Assembly (NCBI RefSeq): GCF_934668725.1
Contig: NZ_CAKUOF010000010.1
Location: forward strand, 62,001 to 126,000
Length of the DNA: 64,000 nucleotides
Source of the DNA: an uncultured Dysgonomonas sp.
Lineage (GTDB): Bacteria; Bacteroidota; Bacteroidia; Bacteroidales; Dysgonomonadaceae
Reading direction: 5' to 3'
Below the pieces are notes generated by a model. That model did no database searches, was not told the origin of the DNA, and was given only the letters and a program-made list of their open reading frames with translations. The position numbers and the translations under genes were made by a program. Shown piece by piece: positions 44,421 through 53,237 of this stretch (positions within the stretch are counted from its first letter, which is position 1; every line of letters starts with the position of its first letter).

Positions 44421-44972
44421 ATGAGTGTAAAACAAGTTATACAATTAGAAAGCAGCACAGTTACGGGGCAGCCTATAAAAATACCTTTTGAATTTTCTGA
44501 TTTATCATCACTTCCAGCAGGAAAGAAGGTTGGTGATAATATAGTTATCAGGCCAATCACCGTGCGTACTTGGTTTAGGTTAAAGCCACTACTCATACAA
44601 ATAGAGAACCAGGATATTGATAAAATAACTGTAAAAAAAGACATTGAATTTGATAGCAGCATAGAGCCTCTTATCAGAAAGTACGATGAGTTGCTATTTG
44701 AAATTGTATGTATTGGCATTCATAATAAAAAAGGAGACATGCCTGATTGGTTTAAAGAGGTATTGAAAGATAATTGTACATGGAATGATATTTATATTCT
44801 TCTTAATGCGATACTGTTCAGGTTGAACTATAACCCTTTTTTCAATTCTATCACACTATGCAAAAATGTGAGCCCGCTAAGCGAAGAGGAGATAATAGCC
44901 CTTCAAAAGAACCAAAAGACATGGAACCGCAAAGCAGCTTCATGTTCCTCTCGATCTGTTGCGAGACGTTAG
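44421..44972 (+). CDS. Tail assembly chaperone, upstream frame
   Basis: A 183-residue helical protein (gpG-like) that would coat the tape measure before tail assembly. The last 40 codons overlap the next gene in the -1 frame. T-TTT-TTC, a good slippery heptamer, lies at 44837-44843. The C-terminal residues after about 170 (Ser/Arg rich) look like out-of-frame sequence. Confidence 0.65.
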   Translation: MSVKQVIQLESSTVTGQPIKIPFEFSDLSSLPAGKKVGDNIVIRPITVRTWFRLKPLLIQIENQDIDKITVKKDIEFDSSIEPLIRKYDELLFEIVCIGIHNKKGDMPDWFKEVLKDNCTWNDIYILLNAILFRLNYNPFFNSITLCKNVSPLSEEEIIALQKNQKTWNRKAASCSSRSVARR

Positions 44973-45160
44973 GTCTTAAACCGGAAGAAACCCTCGACAG
45001 TGACTATGTCCTGATAGCTTCGATTCTCAGAGAACATAATTATATACTCAATGAGCGAAACAAACAAATGAATGGTGAAGATACTGAAGCTGAATATACA
45101 GAAGTTCCTGATTTCGATACCGGTAAAATGAAGCGCGTAAGAAAGGTAAACGGTGTTTGA
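44858..45160 (+). CDS. Tail assembly chaperone, -1 frame extension
   Basis: A frame -1 to the upstream chaperone, open from 44834. It could be read by ribosomal frameshifting (gpGT-like) or from internal starts at 44858 or 44921. The part from 44921 looks real (SFMFLSICCETLGLKPEE, ILREHNYILNERNKQ). I see no way to choose between the two modes from sequence. Confidence 0.6.
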   Translation: MQKCEPAKRRGDNSPSKEPKDMEPQSSFMFLSICCETLGLKPEETLDSDYVLIASILREHNYILNERNKQMNGEDTEAEYTEVPDFDTGKMKRVRKVNGV

Positions 45161-45210
45161 TTTTATATATTAAGTAGATTCTGAAAGTAGTTTTATAGGT
45201 GATTGTTAAA

Positions 45211-45257
45211 GTCCGCATTGTCTGAGAAGATAGTGCGGACTTTATATTTTAAGAGAA
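45211..45257 (+). terminator. Hairpin with late motif before the tape measure gene
   Basis: GTCCGCA pairs with TGCGGAC and is followed by TTATATTTTAAGAGAAA (45242 onward), 14 bp before the tape measure start. A further copy, TTATATATTA, lies at 45163-45172, so two motif copies flank this hairpin. Confidence 0.62.
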
Positions 45258-45264
45258 ACACATT

Positions 45265-48200
45265 ATGCCAATACAAAATAGAGATGGAGCCCTCTTTATG
45301 GCTACAGGGATAGATAATTCTGGCTTAAATAGAGGCTTTGCCGATGCAGAAAATCGCATAGATCAATTCGGGAAGAATGCCGAGAAAATGGGAGAAGCTC
45401 TATCTAAGAGTCTCGATATCTCAAAACAGATAGAAATACAAAAGAAAGTTATCGCTGATCTTGAAAAAGAATATGATAAGGCAAGCAAGTCCTTAGAGGC
45501 AATGTCGGGTCAATATGCTTCCAATCATATTTTCTCAGATAGAGAGATAGCGGAGCTTACTCAACAATATAATACGGCTAAAAAATTGATAGATGAGTCA
45601 AAGTCCTCTTTAGATAGAGAAAAAAAGTCTTTAGAAGATTTAGAAAAGGAATATCAAAAAGCGACAAAAGAACAAGAAAAATTGGCACAACAACAGCAAG
45701 CCGCTGCCAACAAGCAAATAACCACATTACAGCAAATAAAGAAAGTCACGGAAGAAATGCGGTCGCTTCGTGGTACAGATGGTGTAGTTGCCCCCGAAAA
45801 TATTCAGAGGTATGATGAGTTGAAGAAAAAACTTTCAGAGCTAGGAACATCTTATCGTATCGTACAACAGGAGCAAAAAGCTCTAACGACTGCTGGTAAT
45901 GCACATATTACAGGACTTATTCAGGGTATTACAGCATTATCAGGAATCTTTGCCGCAGGGCAAGGTATTGCGTCTTTTTTTGTGAAGAATAACGAAAAAT
46001 TAGCCGAAGTTCAGACGAAGTTGCAAGCTGCCATGTCAATAACTATGGGATTGCAGCAAGTAAGTAATACCCTTCACGCGACCAGTAATTTTCGCATTAA
46101 TGCATTGACCAAAGCTACTCAATTGTGGAGCACTGCGAATTACACCTTGGGAAAGTCATTTATCAAAATGGGAGTATCGGCAAATGTCGCAAAGATTGCT
46201 TCTGCCGGCTTACTTGGTGCCGGAATAGGTGCTCTCGTTGTAGGCATCGGTATTCTTATCGGTAAATATAAAGAATGGAATAAACAGCAAGAAGAAACAA
46301 AGCGGCTTAACAAAATTGTCACTAATAGCTTGAAAGAAGCATCATTGGAAGCTGAAAAAGCTGCAAAAAAAGAAATCTCTTCACTTGAACTTTTATATAA
46401 AGCGAGCCAAAATGATACTAAATCTAAAGAAGAACGTTTGAAAGCTGCCAAAGAATTACAAAAGTTATATCCAGCCTATTTCGCTAATATGTCGAAAGAG
46501 GAAATATTAGCAGGGAAAGCAGCCGACGCTTACGATAGGTTAAGTAAGTCTATCATTGCCTCGGCAAGAGCAAGAGCTGCCCAAGACAAAATCGTCGAGA
46601 ATGAGTCCAAGGCATTAGATATTGAAGCCGAGAGAAATGAATTAATAGATAAGAAATTAAAAAAAGAAGGAGCCATTGATTTAATAGAGGGAAATCTGAA
46701 AAAGGGCGAGTTTCGATCTTCATCTTCAGCTGCTACTCAATCTGATTTTATAAAGAAAGAAAAGCATGAGATAGAAGAACTTAATAAAAGTATATGGGAG
46801 AAAACGAAGGAAATCGGTAAATATAATGAAGCCAATCAAAAACTTGTAGAAAAAATAAATATCAATGATCTATTTTTCGATGGAAGAGATTTCGAAAAAG
46901 GAACTAAGGGATATTGGCAAAAAATAAGAGAGGAGCAACAAAGAGAAATGGATTCAGCTCTTCCTAATTCTGATATATTTAATAAAGCTAAAAAAGCGAG
47001 AGATGAAGCTGCTAAAGAACTAGAGAAATGGGATAAGACGAATTTTAAGTCAGAAGAATCAGCCGCCGAGAAAGCAATTAAGCAAGCTCAGGGTATTGCC
47101 GATCAGCAGGAAAAGATAGCAGATATCAAGTTAAAGCAAACACTTGAGAGTAAACGCAAACAAGAGGATCTTGAAAATCAGCTTACCCAATCATATATAA
47201 ATAATCTGGCTGAAGGATCAGAAAAAATCCGTTATCAAAGGGAACTTGACAATTATCTAGAAATACAATCTCTGGAAAGAGCCAAAGAAGATTATATACA
47301 AGCCTATATTCAGGCTGAAAGAGAGAAGTTTGATGCTGCTGAGGACTTGAAATTAAAACAAAATAGCAAGTACTTAAAAAAGAAGTTTGATTCTTCCTCT
47401 ATCACTGTTGATACTTCTTCTTACGATACAATTATTAATAATACAAGAAACAACCAGGCATTCGTGCAGATGGAAGCCGAAAAGAAGGCTTGGAATGAAC
47501 ATTTAATTCAATTCGGGACCTACCAGGAAAAGCGAAAAGCAATCATCGAGAAATATGAGAAGGAAATAGATCAAGCTTTAACCAAAGGTGATGCTGCAAC
47601 TCTGGAGAAACAAAAACAGAATCAGCTGGACGAACTGGATAATTCTGTAAGAAACAGCACTACCCTCATGGGGCAATTATTCGCAGATGCATCCAGAAAG
47701 AGTGTCAATGAGATGCAAGCTATCATCGAGAAAGCAGACTTATTATTACAATACTTGGAGGCAGTAAAGGATGAACAAGGTAATGCTACAATCGGTGGTA
47801 AAAATGTATCTAAGAATGATATACTTGGTTTAGGTATAACCGAAAACACACTGAATAACCTCTCTCAATCGACACAGGAAGTTGAATCATTACGAAATGC
47901 CATTAAACAATTAAAAGGAGAGCTTGGTGGAAAAAGTGCCTTTAAGCTGTTTGAAATACAAATAAAAGATGCAATAAATCTAATAAACGGAGGAAAACTA
48001 AGTCAAGGAATTTCCGGTATAGGCAGTGCTGTATCTCAGTTCTCTCCCGCTGTATCTCAATTCGGTCAAGATTTAGGCAATATACTCGGAAATGATGATC
48101 TGGGAAATAAGATTTCAGGTATTGCAGATGCAATAGGCGGTCTAGGGCAAACAGCACAAGGGGTAGGTCAGATAATGTCAGGGGATATAATAGGCGGAAC

Positions 48201-49383
48201 GATGGCTGTTGTTTCCGGCATCTCTAAGGTCGTGGATGCACTGGATGGGCTTTTCGGTGCAGACTACTCGAAATTCAATGCTATGAAAGAGCAGTATGAC
48301 AGCCTGAACGAAGTGTGGGACCAGCTGATAGATAAAAAGAAAGAATACCTGGCAATGGCATACGGAGAGGAAGCCAAAAGAGTAGGTAAAGAAGCGGAAG
48401 ATTTAGTCAATAAGAGTATTGAATCTTATCGATTGCTGGGAAAAGAATACCTAAACTCCGGTACGAGTGCCGGTTCCCACTCTAAAGGAGTAAGGCAACG
48501 AGAAAGAATTAATTCTGAAGGTTGGGCTGAATTACGGCAATGGGTAAAGAATAATGATATATCCGAGTCACTATACGGCTCTGTTGCAGGAGGCCGAATG
48601 ACAGGCTTGTTTGATCTTACGGCTGCACAATTAGAGAAGCTTAAAGAAGATGCACCTACATTCTGGGCCAAACTCAGCGATGAGACAAAAGAATATCTCG
48701 ACAATATAATAGACGGAGCGGCGAAGATAGAAGATATAAATAAATCAATTAAAGAGCAGCTCACTCAAGTATCATTTGACAGTGTATTCGATGACTTCAT
48801 TGATACACTTATGGATATGGACAGTTCATCCAAAGATTTTGCCGATAATTTCGCCAACTATTTACAAAAAGCAATACTCTCAAGCTTGGTAGCTGATAAA
48901 TACCGTGAAAAGCTGCAAGCATGGTATGATAATTTCGCAAAAGCAAACGAAGAAGATGGTATTGATGCTAAAGAATACGCAGATCTCCAAGCCGAATATA
49001 ATAAAATAGTAGAAGATGCCTTAAAAGAGAGAGATGCTCTTAAGGATTTATTGAACTGGACAGGATCTGACTCTTCCTCTTCTCAATCCCCGTCCAAAGG
49101 AGGATATGAAACCATGAGCCAAGATACAGCAACAGCACTGGAGGGTAGATTCACGGCTATTCAGATGAGTATGATAAATATCGAGGGGTATATATTAAGC
49201 CTGCTAAATATACATACTGACTCCAACAGTACACTGAAAGCATTTGCATCCAACTTCCAAGAAATACGCAACATTGTTCTCGATATGATGTACAACATAC
49301 AAGATATTAATAAAAACACCAAGGAGTTGTACGAGATAAATTCGGAGATAAAAGGTATGAGTAGAAAATTAGATAGTCTATGA
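45265..49383 (+). CDS. Tape measure protein
   Basis: The 1372-residue protein sets tail length; at about 0.15 nm per residue this predicts a tail near 200 nm. Long coiled coils run from about 25 to 165 and 480 to 900. Hydrophobic segments near 210-235 and 305-335 (AGIGALVVGIGILIGKYKEW) would sit in the host membrane during DNA entry. A Gly-rich segment near 925-1000 follows. It is the longest gene of the prophage and lies directly after the tail chaperones. Confidence 0.93.
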   Translation: MPIQNRDGALFMATGIDNSGLNRGFADAENRIDQFGKNAEKMGEALSKSLDISKQIEIQKKVIADLEKEYDKASKSLEAMSGQYASNHIFSDREIAELTQQYNTAKKLIDESKSSLDREKKSLEDLEKEYQKATKEQEKLAQQQQAAANKQITTLQQIKKVTEEMRSLRGTDGVVAPENIQRYDELKKKLSELGTSYRIVQQEQKALTTAGNAHITGLIQGITALSGIFAAGQGIASFFVKNNEKLAEVQTKLQAAMSITMGLQQVSNTLHATSNFRINALTKATQLWSTANYTLGKSFIKMGVSANVAKIASAGLLGAGIGALVVGIGILIGKYKEWNKQQEETKRLNKIVTNSLKEASLEAEKAAKKEISSLELLYKASQNDTKSKEERLKAAKELQKLYPAYFANMSKEEILAGKAADAYDRLSKSIIASARARAAQDKIVENESKALDIEAERNELIDKKLKKEGAIDLIEGNLKKGEFRSSSSAATQSDFIKKEKHEIEELNKSIWEKTKEIGKYNEANQKLVEKININDLFFDGRDFEKGTKGYWQKIREEQQREMDSALPNSDIFNKAKKARDEAAKELEKWDKTNFKSEESAAEKAIKQAQGIADQQEKIADIKLKQTLESKRKQEDLENQLTQSYINNLAEGSEKIRYQRELDNYLEIQSLERAKEDYIQAYIQAEREKFDAAEDLKLKQNSKYLKKKFDSSSITVDTSSYDTIINNTRNNQAFVQMEAEKKAWNEHLIQFGTYQEKRKAIIEKYEKEIDQALTKGDAATLEKQKQNQLDELDNSVRNSTTLMGQLFADASRKSVNEMQAIIEKADLLLQYLEAVKDEQGNATIGGKNVSKNDILGLGITENTLNNLSQSTQEVESLRNAIKQLKGELGGKSAFKLFEIQIKDAINLINGGKLSQGISGIGSAVSQFSPAVSQFGQDLGNILGNDDLGNKISGIADAIGGLGQTAQGVGQIMSGDIIGGTMAVVSGISKVVDALDGLFGADYSKFNAMKEQYDSLNEVWDQLIDKKKEYLAMAYGEEAKRVGKEAEDLVNKSIESYRLLGKEYLNSGTSAGSHSKGVRQRERINSEGWAELRQWVKNNDISESLYGSVAGGRMTGLFDLTAAQLEKLKEDAPTFWAKLSDETKEYLDNIIDGAAKIEDINKSIKEQLTQVSFDSVFDDFIDTLMDMDSSSKDFADNFANYLQKAILSSLVADKYREKLQAWYDNFAKANEEDGIDAKEYADLQAEYNKIVEDALKERDALKDLLNWTGSDSSSSQSPSKGGYETMSQDTATALEGRFTAIQMSMINIEGYILSLLNIHTDSNSTLKAFASNFQEIRNIVLDMMYNIQDINKNTKELYEINSEIKGMSRKLDSL

Positions 49384-49413
49384 AAAAGATTTTTTTTTAA
49401 AGTTATTTATAAA

Positions 49414-49421
49414 TAGCTTTG
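49414..49421 (+). promoter_or_regulatory. Host-type promoter box of lipoprotein 2
   Basis: TAGCTTTG matches TAnnTTTG, 23 bp before the lipoprotein start. The same eight bases precede the lipoprotein at 54088. Confidence 0.6.
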
Positions 49422-49444
49422 CATAAAAAATAAACTACCTTGAT

Positions 49445-49990
49445 ATGAGAAATTTACTAACACTATTATTATTGCTTTCATTTTTCTTTGCATGCTCAAG
49501 TGATGATCCAATTATGAATTCAGATGGAAAAGATGAAGGATCTAAGAATCAATATTCAAAGACTGATTCTATTTTCGAATATAGATTTGGATCTAGTATT
49601 GAAGAAGTAAAACCAGACATCATTCGCTCTCCTGAACTTGCATTCTCTTATAATAGAGATGGATCTAAACCCGGTACTGTTTTTCACTTCAAGGACAAAA
49701 AGTTAACAACTGTATCTAAATATTATACAGCAAGTGAAGCTTGGGTAAATGGACAAAGTTTTATAAGAGATGTAAATAAATTAAACCCTCCTTACGAGAT
49801 TATACTAAGAAAATATCCCGAGGAATACGAATCATGGATGAAGCCAAGTATAGCTTATTTTCAGGAAGATTCTTTATCTTGGAAATATAATCATTACAAT
49901 GTAATATTAAAGTGTATAAATTTCAGCTTTGATTCTCATAATATAGAAATGAAATTTCCATACTTTGCTATAGAATTTAGCAAACTCTAA
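49445..49990 (+). CDS. Surface lipoprotein moron with acidic export signal
   Basis: A 181-residue lipoprotein. The signal peptide ends FFACSSDD, and Cys-17 followed by S-S-D-D fits the acidic lipoprotein export signal that sends Bacteroidota lipoproteins to the cell surface. The mature domain is unassigned, with a beta-rich region (GTVFHFKDKKLTTVSKYYT). It has its own host-type promoter and a strong terminator, inside the tail region, which suggests expression in the lysogen. A superinfection-exclusion role is possible but unproven. Confidence 0.72.
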   Translation: MRNLLTLLLLLSFFFACSSDDPIMNSDGKDEGSKNQYSKTDSIFEYRFGSSIEEVKPDIIRSPELAFSYNRDGSKPGTVFHFKDKKLTTVSKYYTASEAWVNGQSFIRDVNKLNPPYEIILRKYPEEYESWMKPSIAYFQEDSLSWKYNHYNVILKCINFSFDSHNIEMKFPYFAIEFSKL

Positions 49991-50004
49991 ATAAATTATA
50001 CAGA

Positions 50005-50051
50005 TATAGCATAGAAAAGCCCTTCATAATGAAGGGCTTTTCTATGCTATA
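50005..50051. terminator. Long bidirectional terminator
   Basis: A perfect inverted repeat of about 22 bp (TATAGCATAGAAAAGCCCTT and its complement) separates the plus-strand lipoprotein from the convergent minus-strand regulatory block. Confidence 0.88.
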
Positions 50052-50068
50052 TTTATTTGTTAGTTACT

Positions 50069-50308
50069 TCAAGCAAATGGTGGTTCGTGGGGTATTAGTG
50101 TATCAAGTACCGACCTTAGGTCTTTCGCTTCTTCAAGCGATAGTCTTGCAACTTTAAAATCGTTTCCGTTTTCTTCATTTTCAATCATAATTAGAATTTC
50201 ATCGTTAGATTGGCTATCGTCAAATTTCACTTTTTGGACGCTCAGATAATTAATTCCGTCAACTGTATCAGCTACATAGATAGTGTTCTTGGATTCTCTT
50301 TTTTCCAT
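50069..50308 (-). CDS. Small hypothetical phage protein
   Basis: A 79-residue acidic protein (NTIYVADTVDGINYLSVQKVKFDDSQSND). I do not recognise it. It follows the KilA-N gene by 10 bp on the same strand and ends near the long terminator. Confidence 0.65.
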   Translation of the reverse strand: MEKRESKNTIYVADTVDGINYLSVQKVKFDDSQSNDEILIMIENEENGNDFKVARLSLEEAKDLRSVLDTLIPHEPPFA

Positions 50309-50318
50309 CGTTACAATT

Positions 50319-51014
50319 TTATGCTGTTAATATTCCAGGTTGCCATTTCTCTCTCCAGACATCGCGCAAGTAACTAATTAATCCCTCGTATGTTTTTATT
50401 AGTCCTCTATTTATGGATTTAGATATGTCTTTTTCAAGTTCAAAAAGTTCTCTCATTTTAAATTCTTCTGCTTGCTTGTTGCGTATCTCAGATTCATGCG
50501 AGCCAAACACAATATGATTTACGGCTTTCGCAACATTTTGGATTGCAATAGGCATGAATGATTTATCTACCAATCTTGCAACAGCAGACGACATTTCTTT
50601 GTATGCGTTACCTGCCTCATTTCGATATTCGATAAGTTGGTCGTAAACGAATTTGATAACATCGTACTTAAATTCAGCATTAATCCACATCGCAAAATCA
50701 ATAAATAAGAATGGATGCATCCAAACTTGATCTTTTGTTTTCCCTTTTTTAGTCATCCTTCCTTTTATTTCTTTAATCGGCTGAAAATCACCATGGTCGA
50801 TTTTTCGTCTATGGCTCTCACGCTTTAGAATAGTGTTAACGAAATCTTTCGTTTTTGGAGAGTCTACAAATTCAACCATTTTTCGACGACCTGTTTTCAA
50901 CTTACTATTATTCCATTGGCTTAGCAGCACGTTTGCATCAAAATAACCATCACTGGTTCTTTGCAGAACTTCAAAATCTCCCATTTTTCGGGTTAAAACT
51001 TGATTTGTTTTCAT
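50319..51014 (-). CDS. KilA-N domain phage regulator
   Basis: A 231-residue protein. The N-terminal KilA-N DNA-binding domain spans about 12-135, with RTSDGYFDANVLLSQWNNSKLKTGRR, SPKTKDFVNTI, and VWMHPFLFIDFAMWINAEFKYDVIKFVYDQLIEYR. The last phrase is the family hallmark. A helical C-terminal part follows. Such proteins act as antirepressors or regulators in temperate phages. Its leader (51015-51206) folds into a pseudoknot-like RNA shared in plan with two other minus-strand genes. Confidence 0.8.
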   Translation of the reverse strand: MKTNQVLTRKMGDFEVLQRTSDGYFDANVLLSQWNNSKLKTGRRKMVEFVDSPKTKDFVNTILKRESHRRKIDHGDFQPIKEIKGRMTKKGKTKDQVWMHPFLFIDFAMWINAEFKYDVIKFVYDQLIEYRNEAGNAYKEMSSAVARLVDKSFMPIAIQNVAKAVNHIVFGSHESEIRNKQAEEFKMRELFELEKDISKSINRGLIKTYEGLISYLRDVWREKWQPGILTA

Positions 51015-51087
51015 AACTTTGTAATGTTTTTATCCGTTTTAGGCTATTGCTTGCAGGCGACCTATTGCGGATTTTGCTTTTAAAAGA

Positions 51088-51206
51088 AGAAAGGCAAAGA
51101 ATAAAGATGTCTAAGATTGCAGTCTACATCTAAATTCAATGCCTTTCTATTATTTCTTTCTGATCGGTGACTGCAATATAACCGAACTTTCTACCTTAAT
51201 ATATAA
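51088..51206 (-). promoter_or_regulatory. Pseudoknot-type leader RNA of the KilA-N gene
   Basis: Read on the minus strand: the motif TTATATATTA (51206-51197); strand A ATTGCAGTC (51177-51169); stem strand B AGAAAGGCA (51148-51140) and B2 AGATGT (51131-51126); a loop containing A' GACTGCAAT (51124-51116); then B2' (51110-51105) and B' (51096-51088). A and A' are perfectly complementary (9 bp), as are B/B' (9 bp) and B2/B2' (6 bp). The helices interleave, as in a pseudoknot or a switch. Confidence 0.62.
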
Positions 51207-51292
51207 GTCCGAATAAGTTTTTTTGGAGATTTACGGTCACGTTCCCTTATTTGCACCTATACCTATACATTTAAGGAAAACTTTAACCTGGA

Positions 51293-51457
51293 TTAACCAC
51301 TCTTTTCTAATTCTTGCCGTTTTTCATATACTTTTTCGTATTGAGTCTTTAAACCCTTAATAATACCTTGCAAACAATAAAGAGTACCTTCGATTCGTCC
51401 AAGTTCACGCCCTTTTTTGTAAGCACTTTCTTCTTCGGGTGTATTGAATTTTGCCAT
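51293..51457 (-). CDS. Small hypothetical phage protein
   Basis: A 54-residue charged helical protein (MAKFNTPEEESAYKKGRELG...). Real coding is likely because it exactly fills the gap and ends in a long helix with Lys/Glu pattern. It sits 7 bp after the stop of the next gene upstream. Not recognised. Confidence 0.55.
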   Translation of the reverse strand: MAKFNTPEEESAYKKGRELGRIEGTLYCLQGIIKGLKTQYEKVYEKRQELEKSG

Positions 51458-51464
51458 GATTATA

Positions 51465-51818
51465 TTAATTAGGGATTAAAAAATTGTTTACCTGTTTTTC
51501 GAATAAGAGGAATGATTCTTTCAATCCTGCCTTTTCGATAAATAACCTTAGCATATTTCGCTCTCTTTCAGCTTTCAATTGTGAAGAAAGAGCTGAAAGA
51601 CCTTTCATATAGTTATTTCGACAAAGCCTTAGCAAGTAGGATATATTTGTATCTAAATCTGTATCAACCATCCAGAATACATTACCCAGCTCATGGATAT
51701 AGTTGTCCGTATCAATTCCTAAAGAGTTTTTATATATATCACCTTCTTTCCTTAATCGGAAAGCTTCTTTTGCATACTTATTGCAAGCAAATTTTTCGTC
51801 TATCAAAGTTGTTTCCAT
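51465..51818 (-). CDS. Hypothetical phage protein
   Basis: A 117-residue helical protein (KYAKEAFRLRKEGDIYKNSLGIDTDNYIHELGNV) that I do not recognise. It is in a run of small minus-strand genes beside the repressor, so a regulatory or exclusion role is possible. Confidence 0.62.
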   Translation of the reverse strand: METTLIDEKFACNKYAKEAFRLRKEGDIYKNSLGIDTDNYIHELGNVFWMVDTDLDTNISYLLRLCRNNYMKGLSALSSQLKAERERNMLRLFIEKAGLKESFLLFEKQVNNFLIPN

Positions 51819-51830
51819 ATATGTGTGATT

Positions 51831-52001
51831 TTAGTTTGTTATTACTTCGTAAAGAGTATGTTTGTATGCCATGAAATTATCTAGTGCAGCATCGTAGTAA
51901 TCGTATTTCTTAATTTGTATACTGTTATCAGAAGACAAACCCATAGCGGCAAGTAATTCATCGGTAGAGAGGGGAACTGTGCTTTTAAATATTCTTTTCA
52001 T
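51831..52001 (-). CDS. Small hypothetical phage protein
   Basis: A 56-residue protein (MKRIFKSTVPLSTDELLAAMG...) that exactly fills the gap between its neighbours. It starts 81 bp after the KilAC gene's stop. Not recognised. Confidence 0.52.
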   Translation of the reverse strand: MKRIFKSTVPLSTDELLAAMGLSSDNSIQIKKYDYYDAALDNFMAYKHTLYEVITN

Positions 52002-52081
52002 ATCTATATGTTTTGAGACGTGTTTGGTGAGGGCAGCTAATAAAAGCTGCCCATTTAGAAGGTTGGTAAATTAGAAATGGA

Positions 52082-52840
52082 TTAGGATGTAAAAAGTGAA
52101 TGAATAAATTCGCGTCCTTTTGAAGTCCAAACAGTCTGCATTTGAGTACCCGAAGTGCCATCACTTTTAGGATAAGTGACAGGTTTTGATTTCGTGAAGC
52201 CTTTGCCATCGTACTTAGCATATAATATCCATTGGCGGTTCTGCTTGTACTGAATACCCATAGAAGCTAATTTCTTATTTAGGGTTTCAGCACCCCAGCC
52301 GTATTCTTTAGCTATCTGTGTAGTAGTATATGTGCCGTCTGATGAAATGTATTCATTGTAACATTTCACTTTGGGTGTAGCTTCTTTAATTTCGTTAGTC
52401 AGTAGCATGTTTTGCCGCTCCAGCAATTCTTTTTCAGCTCTCGACTGCTCAAGACGTTTGTTAAGCACCTGCATGGCGTAGGCTATCGCTTCATCGTCGT
52501 TCGAAACAGTTGCGACACCTGTTTTAAGAAGTTCTTTTATGCGGTCGTTGCACCAAAGGTAAAAGTCCGGACTCAGCCATTGTGCAAATATTAGGGCTAA
52601 ATCTTCATAAAGCCAAGTACCTTGATTGCTACCACCTTGATTTACAATAGTTAAGTCCGTTGCGGGGATTCCCGTTTTGATTGATAGTGAATTAATTAGC
52701 TCATTTGTTTGTTTTAGCGAAAGCCAATCGTTAGTGCGCTTATTAAACGGTTTTGCCATTTGAGTAGCATTTATCATAACATTATTGCCACTCATAAAAG
52801 AAATTTCACTACCTTTGTAGTTATAATTAATGATGTTCAT
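52082..52840 (-). CDS. KilA-N / KilAC phage antirepressor-like protein
   Basis: A 252-residue protein. The N-terminal KilA-N domain has VMINATQMAKPFNKRTNDWLSLKQTNELINSL and QGTWLYEDLALIFAQWLSPDFYLWCNDRIKELL. A coiled linker (LNKRLEQSRAEKELLERQNMLL) leads to the KilAC domain (DGTYTTTQIAKEYGWGAETLNKKLASMGIQYKQNRQWILYAKY). This is the classic antirepressor layout. It is in the lytic-direction operon facing away from the CI-like repressor and probably works in the lysis-lysogeny decision. Confidence 0.88.
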   Translation of the reverse strand: MNIINYNYKGSEISFMSGNNVMINATQMAKPFNKRTNDWLSLKQTNELINSLSIKTGIPATDLTIVNQGGSNQGTWLYEDLALIFAQWLSPDFYLWCNDRIKELLKTGVATVSNDDEAIAYAMQVLNKRLEQSRAEKELLERQNMLLTNEIKEATPKVKCYNEYISSDGTYTTTQIAKEYGWGAETLNKKLASMGIQYKQNRQWILYAKYDGKGFTKSKPVTYPKSDGTSGTQMQTVWTSKGREFIHSLFTS

Positions 52841-52927
52841 ATTCGTATGGATTAATTATTAATATTCGAGGAAGAAGAGATTTCATGCTTGGTCGTGCGG
52901 AGTCTCTTTTTTCTTTTTCTAGTCTTT

Positions 52928-53122
52928 TCATGCTATACAAGTTACTTTAATTCCGTTCTCTACTATTTCTAAAATCCAATCCCTTGTAGGATTCTCTACT
53001 TTTGCTACGCTCATCGTTGTGCGAACATTAGAAAATTGTTTTCTTTCGAATAAATGAGATTCGCCTTTATTCAACTCTACCATTATTGTTTTAACACCTT
53101 TTTTTCTTACATTTGTTACCAT
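52928..53122 (-). CDS. Small protein divergent from the repressor
   Basis: A 64-residue basic protein (KGESHLFERKQFSNVRTTMSVAKVENPTRDWILEI). The position is that of a Cro-like gene, the first one transcribed away from the repressor, but no helix-turn-helix is evident. The first 13 codons may not all be used (Met-14 at 53083). Confidence 0.55.
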   Translation of the reverse strand: MVTNVRKKGVKTIMVELNKGESHLFERKQFSNVRTTMSVAKVENPTRDWILEIVENGIKVTCIA

Positions 53123-53140
53123 AATTTTTATTTATTTGTG

Positions 53141-53223
53141 ATTGATAATTTATTATTACAATGCAAATATGATAGACATTTTAATCAACTGCAAATAATT
53201 GATGGAAATATTTATCAATTATT
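53141..53223. promoter_or_regulatory. Lysogeny operator region
   Basis: AATAATTGAT (53194-53203) and ATCAATTATT (53214-53223) form a perfect 10-bp inverted repeat with a 10-bp spacer, 14 bp before the repressor start. A further ATTGATAA at 53141-53148 matches TTATCAAT at 53212-53219. These sit in the divergent promoter region, the expected place for repressor operators. Confidence 0.6.
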
Positions 53224-53237
53224 GTTTTTTTATAGAA

